Positions 55,220-63,513 of a stretch of 64,000 bases of DNA are shown here, piece after piece. The notes beneath the pieces are model-generated. The model ran no database searches and was not told the DNA's origin. It was given only the letters and a program-made list of their open reading frames with translations. This DNA comes from Saccharothrix syringae (GTDB taxonomy: Bacteria; Actinomycetota; Actinomycetes; Mycobacteriales; Pseudonocardiaceae): NCBI RefSeq assembly GCF_009498035.1, contig NZ_CP034550.1, forward strand, positions 9,362,001 through 9,426,000. Reading direction: 5' to 3'. Each line of letters begins with the position of its first letter. Positions within the stretch are counted from its first letter, which is position 1. A program made the translations under genes and the position numbers.

Positions 55220-56398
55220 GTGAGTGTGAGCACAGGTGAGTCGGTGTTCGACTGGATCGACACGCGCGCCGAAGCCCGCGCGAAGGCGGGTCTCGCGCGC
55301 CGCGTCCGGCCCCGCCCGGCCGACTCCGCGGACCTCGACCTGGCGTCGAACGACTACCTGGGCCTGGCCCGCGACAAGCGGGTCGCCGGCGCCGCCGCCG
55401 CGGCCGCGCTGCGCTGGGGCGCGGGTTCCACCGGGTCGCGCCTGGTCACCGGCTCCACCGAGCTGCACACCGAGCTGGAGTACGAACTGGCGAACTTCTG
55501 CGGCGCGCAGTCGGCGCTGGTGTTCTCCTCCGGCTACGCGGCCAACCTCGGCGCGCTGACCGCGCTCACCGGGCCGGGCACCGCGATCGTGGCCGACCAG
55601 CACATCCACGCCTCGCTGATCGACGGCACCCGGCTGTCCAAGGCCGACGTGGTGGTCGCCGGGCACTGCGACGTGCCGAAGGTGGCGCACGCCCTGGCCA
55701 CCCGCGGCAAGCGGCGCGCGCTGGTGGTGACCGACTCGGTGTTCTCCGTGGACGGCGACCTCGCGCCGCTGGCCGAGCTGGCCGCCGCCTGCCGCGAGCA
55801 CTCCTCCGCGCTGGTCGTGGACGACGCGCACGGCCTGGGCGTGCTGGGCGAGGGCGGGCGCGGCGCGGTGCACGCCGCGGGCCTGGCCAAGGCGCCGGAC
55901 GTGGTGACCACGGTGACGCTGTCCAAGTCGCTGGGCGCGCAGGGCGGCGCGGTGCTCGGGCCGAGCCGGGTGATCCGGCACCTGGTGGACACCGCGCGCA
56001 CGTTCATCTTCGACACCGGCCTGGCCCCGTCGAGCGCGGCGGCGGCGCTGGCCGCGCTGAAGGTGCTGCGGGAGGAGCCGGACCGGCCGGCGCGCGCCCT
56101 GGGCGTGGCGCGGGAACTGGCGTCCCGGCTGCGCGAGCAGGGCCTGCGGGTGAGCGCGCCGACCGCGGCCGTGGTGTCGGTCCAGGCGCCCTCGCCGGAG
56201 GCCGCGGTGGGCTGGGCCGAGGCGTGCCGGGGCCGGGGCGTGGTGGTGGGCTGCTTCCGGCCGCCGTCGGTGCCCGACGGGATCTCCCGGCTGCGGCTGA
56301 CCGCTCGCGCCGACCTCACCGAGGCCGACGTCGAGCGGGCCGTGCGGGTGATCACGGAGACCGGCGCATCCGCAGGTGCGGTATCCCGTCGTCCATGA
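55220..56398 (+). CDS. bioF: 8-amino-7-oxononanoate synthase
   Basis: 392 residues of the alpha-oxoamine synthase family; condenses pimeloyl thioester with L-alanine in biotin synthesis. Sequence features: LDLASNDYLGLA, GAGSTGSRLVTG, the PLP-binding DDAHGLGVLGEGGRG and the Schiff-base Lys in TLSKSLGAQGG. Related KBL/SPT enzymes cannot be fully excluded. GTG at 55220. It is convergent with the GNAT gene and overlaps it by 47 bases. No other bio gene is in the window. Confidence 0.88.
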   Translation: MSVSTGESVFDWIDTRAEARAKAGLARRVRPRPADSADLDLASNDYLGLARDKRVAGAAAAAALRWGAGSTGSRLVTGSTELHTELEYELANFCGAQSALVFSSGYAANLGALTALTGPGTAIVADQHIHASLIDGTRLSKADVVVAGHCDVPKVAHALATRGKRRALVVTDSVFSVDGDLAPLAELAAACREHSSALVVDDAHGLGVLGEGGRGAVHAAGLAKAPDVVTTVTLSKSLGAQGGAVLGPSRVIRHLVDTARTFIFDTGLAPSSAAAALAALKVLREEPDRPARALGVARELASRLREQGLRVSAPTAAVVSVQAPSPEAAVGWAEACRGRGVVVGCFRPPSVPDGISRLRLTARADLTEADVERAVRVITETGASAGAVSRRP

Positions 56399-56810
56399 AC
56401 TCCTCGCCCTCGGGCACGAAGCCGAAGCCGGCGTAGAAGTCGGCCACGTAGGTCTGCGCGTCGAGCACGCACCCCGCCCGCCCGACCTCGGCCAGCGCCG
56501 CCTCCAGCAGCCGCCTGCTGTAGCCGCGGCCGCGGGCGGCGCGGGCCGTGCAGACCCGGCCGATGCGGAACCCGCCGTCGGGTTCCTCCAGCAGCCGCAG
56601 GTAGGCCAGCGGCTCCGCCGAGTCCTCGGCCTCGACCCAGAGGTGCCGGGTGCCCGGCTCCAGGTCACGGCCGTCCAGCTCGGGGTAGCAGCAGTTCTGC
56701 TCGACCACGAACACCTCGACGCGCAGCCTGAGCACGCGGTAGAGCTGGTCGGGGGTCAGGTCGGCGGACCACTGCCTGCGCAGGGTCGCGTGGTGTTGTG
56801 GGGTGCGCAC
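56352..56810 (-). CDS. ElaA-like GNAT acetyltransferase
   Basis: 152 residues matching the ElaA branch of GNATs: LRVEVFVVEQNCCYPELDGRDLE, LLEEPDGGFRIGRVCTARAARGRGYSRRLLEAAL (acetyl-CoA loop), and the closing VLDAQTYVADFYAGFGFVPEGEEFMDDGIPHLRM. The substrate is unknown. GTG at 56810 gives the usual start. It is encoded just after the S1 protease start on the same strand. Confidence 0.88.
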   Translation of the reverse strand: MRTPQHHATLRRQWSADLTPDQLYRVLRLRVEVFVVEQNCCYPELDGRDLEPGTRHLWVEAEDSAEPLAYLRLLEEPDGGFRIGRVCTARAARGRGYSRRLLEAALAEVGRAGCVLDAQTYVADFYAGFGFVPEGEEFMDDGIPHLRMRRSP

Positions 56811-56830
56811 CGCACCGTGGTACCACAGTC

Positions 56831-57553
56831 TCAGATCTGCGTGCGGTAGTTCGCCACCGCGGTGTAGACGCCGGGCTGGTCCGGGCGGGCGCAGCCGTGG
56901 CCGTAGGACACCACGCCGACCAGCGCGCCGTCGACCACCAGCGGGCCGCCCGAGTCGCCCTCGCAGGCGTCCTTGCCGCCCTCGGGGTAGCCCGCGCACA
57001 GCATCGCGCCGGGCCGGTAGCCCGGGACCAGGGCCGCGCACTCGGCGTCGGCGCGGATCGGCACGTCGACCTCGCGCAGCACGCGGCTGGGCGCCTGGAG
57101 CTCGCCGGTGCGGCCCCAGCCGTAGACCACGGCGAGGCCGGGGCGCGGCCCGGCGACCCGGACCGGCTCGTAGGGCAGCGGCTGGGCCAGGGTGAGGGTC
57201 GCCAGGTCGTCGCCCGAGGCGACCGCGGTGAAGGCGGGGTGCCGCCAGATGGCCGTGACCCGGCTGGAGCGGCCCGCCCGGGTGTCCAGGTCGGCGCGGC
57301 CGGCGACCGCGGTCAGCTCGCCGGCCTCCCGGTCGCGCCTGGTCACGGGCGTGCGCTCGACCAGGCAGTGCGCGGCGGTGACGACCTTGTCCGGGGCGAT
57401 CAGCGCGCCGCCGCAGAAGAAGGTGCCCGCCCGGTCGAACAGGGCGACCACCCACGGCGTGGGCGGCGCCTCCCGGCCGCCGACGACCGCGTCGGCGGGC
57501 AGCCCGGAGAAGAGCAGCACGAGGACGGCGAAGATCGGCGCGCTGATGCGCAT
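56831..57553 (-). CDS. Secreted trypsin-like serine protease (S1), second copy
   Basis: 240 residues: signal peptide ([22 protein letters not shown]), activation site [12 protein letters not shown], His in VVTAAHC, Asp in [11 protein letters not shown] and Ser in [15 protein letters not shown], with the Asp giving trypsin-like specificity. There is almost no propeptide, so it could be active on secretion. It is more diverged from the 43.5 kb copy than that one is from the 58.4 kb copy. ATG at 57553. Confidence 0.93.
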   Translation of the reverse strand: MRISAPIFAVLVLLFSGLPADAVVGGREAPPTPWVVALFDRAGTFFCGGALIAPDKVVTAAHCLVERTPVTRRDREAGELTAVAGRADLDTRAGRSSRVTAIWRHPAFTAVASGDDLATLTLAQPLPYEPVRVAGPRPGLAVVYGWGRTGELQAPSRVLREVDVPIRADAECAALVPGYRPGAMLCAGYPEGGKDACEGDSGGPLVVDGALVGVVSYGHGCARPDQPGVYTAVANYRTQI

Positions 57554-57730
57554 GGAGCACTCCCCTACGTCACGCGGGCGTACGGGCACAGAGGGTAGCG
57601 GAGTGGTCACACCACCGGAATCCGGGTATGGAAACCGGAAAATCTGTTGTTAGGATCTCGTGCGACCGAAGATTTCATGGCAAGTGAGGCAGATCACCAG
57701 CGTCTGTCCGGAACATGAAGGGGGCTAACC

Positions 57731-58336
57731 ATGCACCTCGACCTCACCCAGCTCCCGGCGTTCCTCATCGCGTGCGCGGTGGTGATCCTGACGCCCGGCG
57801 TCGACGCCTTCCTCCTGCTGCGCACGTCGATGCACGCCGGGACGCGCGCCGGCCTGCTGGCCCTGGCCGGCATCCACACCGCGGCGCTGCTCCAGGTGGC
57901 GCTGGTGATCTCGGGCGTCGGCGCGCTGATCGCGCGCTACCCGGCGGCGCTGACCGCGCTGCGCTGGGTGGGCGCCGCATACCTGCTCTACCTGGCCGTG
58001 ACGATCACCCGCGGCCTGCTGCGGCGCACGACAGAGGCGGCGGAGGTGGTCGCGCACCGGCCGTTCCGGCAGGGGTTCCTGACCAACATCACCAACCCGA
58101 AGATGCTGCTGTTCTCGCTGGCGTTCCTGCCGCAGTTCATCGGCACCGGCGACGCCGCGCCCCAGTTGGCACTGCTGGCCGCGGTGTTCCTCGGGCTGGC
58201 CGCGCTGTGGGAGCTGATGATCGTAATCGCCGCGGCCCGCGTGGCGGGCTCCCTGCGCCGGCGCGGCGTGACCACGGCGCTGGACGCGGTGTGCGCGGCG
58301 GTGTTCCTGACCATGTCGATCGGCCTGGTGCTCTGA
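57731..58336 (+). CDS. LysE/RhtB family amino-acid exporter
   Basis: 201 residues with five or six hydrophobic helices and the family motif ILTPGVDAFLLLRTSMHAGTRAGLLALAGIHTA near the N-terminus, NPKMLLFSLAFLPQF in the middle. Exports an amino acid or related solute. ATG at 57731 follows AAGGGGG. The upstream 120 bases are AT-richer, with TAGGAT near 57653 as a possible -10. Confidence 0.92.
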   Translation: MHLDLTQLPAFLIACAVVILTPGVDAFLLLRTSMHAGTRAGLLALAGIHTAALLQVALVISGVGALIARYPAALTALRWVGAAYLLYLAVTITRGLLRRTTEAAEVVAHRPFRQGFLTNITNPKMLLFSLAFLPQFIGTGDAAPQLALLAAVFLGLAALWELMIVIAAARVAGSLRRRGVTTALDAVCAAVFLTMSIGLVL

Positions 58337-58344
58337 CGACGAGC

Positions 58345-58383
58345 GGTGCCCGCCGGCCCCCGCGCACGGGGCCGGCGGGCACC
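58345..58383. terminator. Bidirectional terminator hairpin
   Basis: Perfect 16-bp stem (58345-58360 with 58368-58383) and a seven-base loop lie between the convergent stops of the LysE and S1 genes, eight and six bases away. One of the strongest hairpins in the window. Confidence 0.8.
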
Positions 58384-58389
58384 GGCGGG

Positions 58390-59142
58390 TCACCCCTCGC
58401 CGTTCACCTGCTCCAGCAGCACGTCGTGGAACCTGATGACCTTGCTGTAGACGCCGGGCCGGTTCTCGCGGGCGCAGCCCTCGCCCCACGAGGTGACGCC
58501 GATCAGCCTGCCGCCGGCCTCCAGGGGACCGCCGGAGTCGCCCTGGCAGGTGTCCACGCCGCCCTCCAGGTAGCCGGCGCAGACCATCTCGTCCGCGTGG
58601 AACTGGAAGTAGGCGTCCGCGCAGTCCCCGTCCGCCATCACCGGCACGGTCGCGCCCAGCAGGTACTGCGACACCGGGCCCTGCTCGCTGATGCGGCCCC
58701 AGCCGAGGATGTGCCCGGGGGTGCCCGGCGCGTACAGCGCCTCGTCCCCCGGGCCGGCCAGCGGCAGCGGTCGCTCGGACATCCGGTCGCGCAGCGTCAG
58801 CACGGCGACGTCCGCGCCCTGGTCCGCGGTCACGTACGAGGGGTGGACCCAGATCCCGCTGAGCCGGGTCACCACGCCCGCCGTGCTCTTCTTGTCCTCC
58901 CGGCCCACCACGACGCGGGTGTTGCGGGCGGTGCGGCCGACCGCGCAGTGCGCGGCCGTGACCACCTTGTCCGGCGCCACCAGCGTGCCGCCGCAGAACT
59001 GGAAGCCGCTCGTGTCCGTCAGGTAGACCACCCACGGGTGGTCGTCGATGGACACGCGGTCACCGCCCACCACCCGCTCGTCCGCCGTGGCGGTGCCCAC
59101 GAGCGCCATCATCAACGTCACCAACAACGCGGCGAGCCGCAT
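58390..59142 (-). CDS. Secreted trypsin-like serine protease (S1), third copy
   Basis: 250 residues: signal peptide, VVGGDRVSIDDHPW, His in VVTAAHC, Asp in DQGADVAVLTL and Ser in DTCQGDSGGPLEAGG, Asp at the specificity position. Very similar in layout to the 43.5 kb copy (TSWGEGCARENRPGVYSKV against TSFGRGCAQAGYPGVYSRI), so the two are recent paralogues. ATG at 59142. Confidence 0.93.
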   Translation of the reverse strand: MRLAALLVTLMMALVGTATADERVVGGDRVSIDDHPWVVYLTDTSGFQFCGGTLVAPDKVVTAAHCAVGRTARNTRVVVGREDKKSTAGVVTRLSGIWVHPSYVTADQGADVAVLTLRDRMSERPLPLAGPGDEALYAPGTPGHILGWGRISEQGPVSQYLLGATVPVMADGDCADAYFQFHADEMVCAGYLEGGVDTCQGDSGGPLEAGGRLIGVTSWGEGCARENRPGVYSKVIRFHDVLLEQVNGEG

Positions 59143-59184
59143 CGAACCTCCTCCTGATCACGGGCATTCAGGAGAAGTTAGCCA

Positions 59185-59210
59185 GAACGGAGCAGTCAAC
59201 TGCTCTGTTC
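59185..59210 (-). terminator. Hairpin carrying the M48 stop codon in its loop
   Basis: 11-base arms (59185-59195 and 59200-59210) with one mismatch and a loop of four bases, TCAA on the plus strand. Read on the minus strand the loop is TTGA, and the M48 stop TGA lies in it. A translating ribosome would open it, so termination or decay may depend on translation. Confidence 0.5.
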
Positions 59211-60233
59211 GGCCTGATTTCCACCGAACTTGCTACGCACCTTGTCCGCCGCGCCGGCCACCACGCCGCCCAGCTCGTTGAAGACCTTCATCAGCGGGTC
59301 CTCCGACTGGGCCGCCGACTCCTTGTAGGACCGGGCCGCCGCCTTGATGTCCTCGGTGAACGTGCTCGTCGGCCGGTCGTCCTCGCGGCGCGGGTACTCG
59401 CCGGTGAGGATGGCCCGGTACTCCCCGCTCGCCGCCCACCGCTGCAGCTCGGCCGCGCGCACCACGGCCAGCGGGTGGGTCAGCGGCCAGGTGCGGATCA
59501 GCTTGAGCACCGAGTCGCGCACGTCCTCGACCCGGTCGTACTCCCTGGCCTGGTTGAGGAACTCGGCCGTGTCGACCTCGCTGAGGTCCATGCCGCCCGC
59601 CATCGCCACGTGCGCCCGCAGGCCCGCCGCCGGGTCCTGCACGCACAGCAGGCCGGCGCGGTCGCAGGTCAGCTCGGTCTTGCGGTACCACTCGCCCAGC
59701 GCCGCGATGACCGCGCGGATCGCCCAGTAGCCGACGGGCATCCAGCCCAGGCCGTACTGCACCTGCATCAGGCGCTGGAGGATCGTCCGGTACAGGGCGT
59801 GCCCGGACAGCACGTGCCCCATCTCGTGGCCGATGGCGAACCGCAGGCCGTCCTGGTCGAGCAGGTCGACCAGCCCCGTGGTCAGCACGATGAACGGCTT
59901 GTCGATGCCCAGCGTCACCGCGTTGGGCACCGGGTCGCGGCGGACGAACAGCTCCGGCACCGGGTCGACGTCCAGCGTCGCCGCGGTCTCCAGCCGCAGC
60001 CGGTCCAGCCGCGGGTACTGCTTCGGCCCCACCCGGATCGACGACGCCAGGTAGACCAGCCGCTCGCCGCGCTCGGTGAACGCGCCCGCCACCGCCTGCA
60101 GCACCGGGCCGATGCCCGGCACCGCCCGCAGGACCGCCAGCGCCCCCCGGTCCACCGGGTGCTCGTACGCCCGCGGGCTGATGCCCGGGAAGCGCACGCG
60201 CGCCGTGGACCGCTGCTCGATGTCCTCACCCAT
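59196..60233 (-). CDS. M48 family metalloprotease
   Basis: 345 residues. The zinc motif is IGHEMGHVLSGH, with the third ligand Glu in KTELTCDRAG about 70 residues later, as in HtpX/Ste24-like proteins. Hydrophobicity around PVGYWAIRAVIAAL is modest, so it may be peripheral or soluble. N-terminal 100 residues are family-typical and the C-terminal 70 are hydrophilic. ATG at 60233. Its role is unknown. Divergent from the alpha/beta hydrolase by 69 bases. Confidence 0.88.
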   Translation of the reverse strand: MGEDIEQRSTARVRFPGISPRAYEHPVDRGALAVLRAVPGIGPVLQAVAGAFTERGERLVYLASSIRVGPKQYPRLDRLRLETAATLDVDPVPELFVRRDPVPNAVTLGIDKPFIVLTTGLVDLLDQDGLRFAIGHEMGHVLSGHALYRTILQRLMQVQYGLGWMPVGYWAIRAVIAALGEWYRKTELTCDRAGLLCVQDPAAGLRAHVAMAGGMDLSEVDTAEFLNQAREYDRVEDVRDSVLKLIRTWPLTHPLAVVRAAELQRWAASGEYRAILTGEYPRREDDRPTSTFTEDIKAAARSYKESAAQSEDPLMKVFNELGGVVAGAADKVRSKFGGNQAEQSS

Positions 60234-60302
60234 CCCCCCACAGTGCCACGGTCGGGTGGGCCGGCATTCGCGAACGGGTGAATCGAGGGGCACACTGGCG
60301 CC

Positions 60303-61247
60303 GTGGACGCGATCGAGGACCCGGCGGACGTGCTCGGCCCCGGCTACCAGACCCGCAGGCTGCCGCTGAACGGCGACCTGGAGGCGGTGCTGGTGCGCCG
60401 CCGCGCGCGGACGCCGAACCGGGGCGCGGTGCTGTACGTGCACGGGTTCGCCGACTACTTCTTCCAGACCCACGTGGCCGAGCACTTCACCGAGCGGCAC
60501 TTCGACTTCTACGCCGTCGACCTGCGCGCGTACGGGCGGTCGCTGCGGCCGGGCCAGGTGGCGTGCTACGTCACCGACCTGACCGAGCACTTCGAGGAGA
60601 TCGACGCCGCGGTGCGGGTGATCCGCGAGGAGGACGGCCACCGGTCGCTGGTGGTGGTGGGCCACTCCACCGGCGGGCTGACCGCGAGCCTGTGGGCGCA
60701 CGAGCGGCGCGACGACGACGTGCTCGACGCGCTGGTGCTCAACAGCCCGTGGCTGGACCTGGCCGAGCCGTGGCTGCTGCGCACCGCGGGCACGGTGCTG
60801 GTCCGGGCGGTCGGCCGGGTCGCGCCGCGCCTGGTGCTGCGGCCCGGCCTGGGCCCGGTGTACGGCCACAGCATCCACCGCGACCACCACGGCGAGTGGG
60901 ACTTCGACACCGCGTGGAAGCCGGTCGAGGCGTTCCCGGTGCACGCCGGGTGGTTGCGCGCGGTGCGCCGCGGCCACGCCCGGCTGCACCGCGGCCTGGA
61001 CGTGCGGGTGCCGGTGCTGCTGCTGCGCTCGGGGCGCAGCCACCTGCGCGCCAGGGCGTGGACGGCCGAGGCGATGACCGCGGACACCGTGCTGGACGTG
61101 GCGCACATGCAGCGGTGGGGCCCGAAGATCGGCCGGGACGTGCGCATCGTGGCCGTCGAGGGCGGGATGCACGACCTGTTCCTGTCCGCGGAGCCGGTGC
61201 GCCGGCGGGCGCTGGCCGAGGTGGACGAGTTCCTGGACTCGATCTGA
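60303..61247 (+). CDS. Alpha/beta hydrolase (serine-aminopeptidase/lysophospholipase-like)
   Basis: 314 residues: oxyanion strand GAVLYVHGFADYFFQ, nucleophile elbow VVGHSTGGLTAS, acid residue likely in VPVLLLRSGRSH region, and catalytic His in VEGGMHDLFLS. Resembles monoacylglycerol-lipase-like hydrolases. GTG at 60303 begins VDAIEDPADVLGPGYQ. Confidence 0.9.
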   Translation: MDAIEDPADVLGPGYQTRRLPLNGDLEAVLVRRRARTPNRGAVLYVHGFADYFFQTHVAEHFTERHFDFYAVDLRAYGRSLRPGQVACYVTDLTEHFEEIDAAVRVIREEDGHRSLVVVGHSTGGLTASLWAHERRDDDVLDALVLNSPWLDLAEPWLLRTAGTVLVRAVGRVAPRLVLRPGLGPVYGHSIHRDHHGEWDFDTAWKPVEAFPVHAGWLRAVRRGHARLHRGLDVRVPVLLLRSGRSHLRARAWTAEAMTADTVLDVAHMQRWGPKIGRDVRIVAVEGGMHDLFLSAEPVRRRALAEVDEFLDSI

Positions 61248-61253
61248 CCCGGC

Positions 61254-61812
61254 CTAGAGGGGCAGGACCTCCAGCGCGCCGGGGCCTTCGACGTGCCGCA
61301 CCCCGCTGGTCAGGCACTTCAGCGGGTCGATGGTCAGGCGGGCGCTGAGGAGCACCAGCTCCCGGCCCTCGAAGTCGCCGGAGGTGATGGTGGCCACCAC
61401 GATGCCGACGTTCTCGCCGAGCGGCCGCCGGCTGAGCGTCATGCCGCCGGTGAAGTACGAGGTGCCGGTGTGGTGCCCGTCCTCGTCCTCCCACCGCACG
61501 GTGCCGGTCGCGTTGGCGATCGGGGCGTCGACGGTGCAGCTGATCAGCCCGGACGCACTGGCGGTGTAGTCGGCGAAGGCGTGGTCGCGGTCGACGAGCC
61601 GGTTGGCGCGGGGGGGGCGAAGGTGCCGTGCACGCTGACGGTGTTGGGGCGGGGCAGCGCGGTCAGGCCGGGGCTGCTGGTCTGCTCGACGTGGCCGGGG
61701 CAGGCCACCGGGGGCGGGTCGTCACCGGCGTTGGCGGCCGGCGCGGTGCCCGCGGCCGTCGCGCAGCCGGTGAGGAGGAGTGCCGCGGCTCGGCGGCGGG
61801 GGTGCGTTCCAC
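61254..61812 (-). pseudogene. Lipoprotein gene with two frameshifts in C-runs
   Basis: Reading across two frames gives a lipoprotein: GTG at 61812 (MERTP...), signal peptide with lipobox LLLTGC, then CPGHVEQTSSPGLTALPRPN and a C-terminal half with YTASASGLISCTVDAPI and TVRWEDEDGHHTGTSYFTGG to a stop at 61254. The first break is in a run of five C and the second in a run of eight (61610-61617). In both, adding one base restores the frame, which suggests sequencing undercalls; true phase variation is possible. The C-terminal half alone is open from 61499. Confidence 0.65.
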
Positions 61813-61949
61813 TGCGGTGCTCCCGTTCCGCCGGGGTCCTACCCGGTAGACGTCCGAACCGGTCGCGGCACGCAGACCCGGTCCCGGTTCCGGGCCGACC
61901 TCACGCGATCGGCCCGGTCCCCCGCTGCGCAAGCCCTAGATTCCGCGGG

Positions 61950-62582
61950 GTGACCGAGCCTTCGCACCTGACCGCCACGCGCGAGTCGTACGACACCGTC
62001 GCCGAGACCTACGCCGAGTTCGTGAAACCCCGCTTCGGCGAAGACGTGCTCGGCCGGGCCCTGCTCGGCGCGTTCGTCGAGCTGACCCGCGGGGTCGGCC
62101 CCGTCCTCGACGCCGGGTGCGGCCCCGGCCAGGTGACCGCGCACCTGGCCGGCCTCGGCGCGTCGGTGCTCGGCGTCGACCTGTCGCCGAGGATGGTCGG
62201 GATCGCCCGCCGGGAGCACCCCGACCTGCGGTTCGAGGTGGGCTCGATGACCGCGCTGGACCAGCCCGACGGCGCGTTCGGCGGGGTGCTGGCCTGGTCG
62301 TCGACCATGCACCTGCCGCCGGCCGAGCTGCCCGGGGTGCTCGCCGGGTTCCACCGGGTGCTCGCGCCGGGCGGGCACCTGCTGATGGGCTTCCACGTCG
62401 GCGACGAGCACCTGGCGCCCGAGACCGCGTACGGCGGGCACCCGGTGAGCTACGAGTGGTGGCTCAGGCGGCCCGACGACGTGGCCGCGCTGCTGGAGGA
62501 GGTCGGGTTCGGGGTCGCCGCGCAGGTGGTCGTGGCGGGCGAGAAGCGGCCGCACGCGTACCTGTTGGGGCGCAGGGCCTGA
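61950..62582 (+). CDS. Class I SAM-dependent methyltransferase
   Basis: 210 residues with motif I VLDAGCGPGQVTAHLAGLG, motif II GVDLSPRMV and post-motif segments VLAWSSTMHLPPAEL; C-terminal WWLRRPDDVAALLEEVGF. The substrate is unknown. GTG at 61950 gives VTEPSHLTATRESYDTVAETY, the usual opening of such proteins. Its stop TGA abuts the stop of the beta-lactamase-like gene. Confidence 0.92.
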   Translation: MTEPSHLTATRESYDTVAETYAEFVKPRFGEDVLGRALLGAFVELTRGVGPVLDAGCGPGQVTAHLAGLGASVLGVDLSPRMVGIARREHPDLRFEVGSMTALDQPDGAFGGVLAWSSTMHLPPAELPGVLAGFHRVLAPGGHLLMGFHVGDEHLAPETAYGGHPVSYEWWLRRPDDVAALLEEVGFGVAAQVVVAGEKRPHAYLLGRRA

Positions 62583-63425
62583 TCAGCCCCGGCGCAGGTG
62601 CTCGACGGCGAGCCGGGCGGCCGTGCCGATGACCGCGTCGGCCGCGGGCAGGGTGAAGGCGGTGCTCGCGCTGCGGGTGAACACCGCCACCGCGTAGCGC
62701 CCGCCGTCCGGGTACTCGACCACGCCGACCTCGTTGCGCACGGTCGGCAGGCTGCCGGTCTTGCCGGCCACGCGCACGTCGTCGAACGGGAAGCCCGACG
62801 CCAGGCGGTGCGGCCACACCTGGAGGCCCATCAGGCGGCGGACGGGCGCGCAGCCGTCGTGCGCCCAGGCGTGCGCGAGCAGCCGGGTCAGGTCGCGCGG
62901 GGTGCCGCGGGTGGTGCGGTCCGGGTCCAGGGCGCGCAGCCGGGCCAGCACCACCGGGTCGGCCAGCGCGGCGGGCAGGGTGGCGGGGCGGGCGTCCTCG
63001 GCGATGACGGCCGTGAACTCGCCCGCGCGGTGCACCACCTCGGTGTCGCGCAGGCCCAGGTCGCGGGCGAGGGCGTTGAGGGAGCCCAGGCCGAGCACGT
63101 CGACCAGGGCGTCGGCGGCGGCGTTGTCCGAGACGGTGATCGCGAGGTGGGCCAGGTCGCGCAGCGACATCGTGACGGGGTCGAGCATGGCGCCGATGCC
63201 GGTGGGGCCGGTGGCGCGGTGGTGGTCCAGGGTGAGGCGGGTGGTGGGGTCCAGGTCGCTGTGGTGCAGGGCGACGACGAGCAGGACCTTGAACACGCTG
63301 GCCAGCACCACGCGCCGGTCCGCGCCCACGCAGACTTCCCGGTCGGGGCGGTCGAGGTCGACGGCGTGCAGGTGGCCGGTGACGCCCGCGTCGGCGAAGG
63401 CGGCTCGGATGCGGGCGGCGCTCAT
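62583..63425 (-). CDS. Class A beta-lactamase-like serine hydrolase without signal peptide
   Basis: 280 residues carrying the three class A boxes: SVFK (active Ser and Lys, about residues 43-46), SDN (about 98-100) and KTGS. The omega-loop ExxLN is not recognisable; the nearest Glu is in RAGEFTA. No signal peptide or lipobox is visible from ATG at 63425, although known class A enzymes are exported. It may be a cytoplasmic hydrolase or a resistance protein with an unusual N-terminus. A LysR gene lies upstream on the same strand. Confidence 0.85.
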   Translation of the reverse strand: MSAARIRAAFADAGVTGHLHAVDLDRPDREVCVGADRRVVLASVFKVLLVVALHHSDLDPTTRLTLDHHRATGPTGIGAMLDPVTMSLRDLAHLAITVSDNAAADALVDVLGLGSLNALARDLGLRDTEVVHRAGEFTAVIAEDARPATLPAALADPVVLARLRALDPDRTTRGTPRDLTRLLAHAWAHDGCAPVRRLMGLQVWPHRLASGFPFDDVRVAGKTGSLPTVRNEVGVVEYPDGGRYAVAVFTRSASTAFTLPAADAVIGTAARLAVEHLRRG

Positions 63426-63513
63426 GCCCGGGGCCCCGGGGTTGGCAGCGCGTGTCCCGCGCGGCGCCCGTGCCCGATGCCCCGCGGCCGGTGGCGCGCC
63501 TCCGGTGCCGCGG

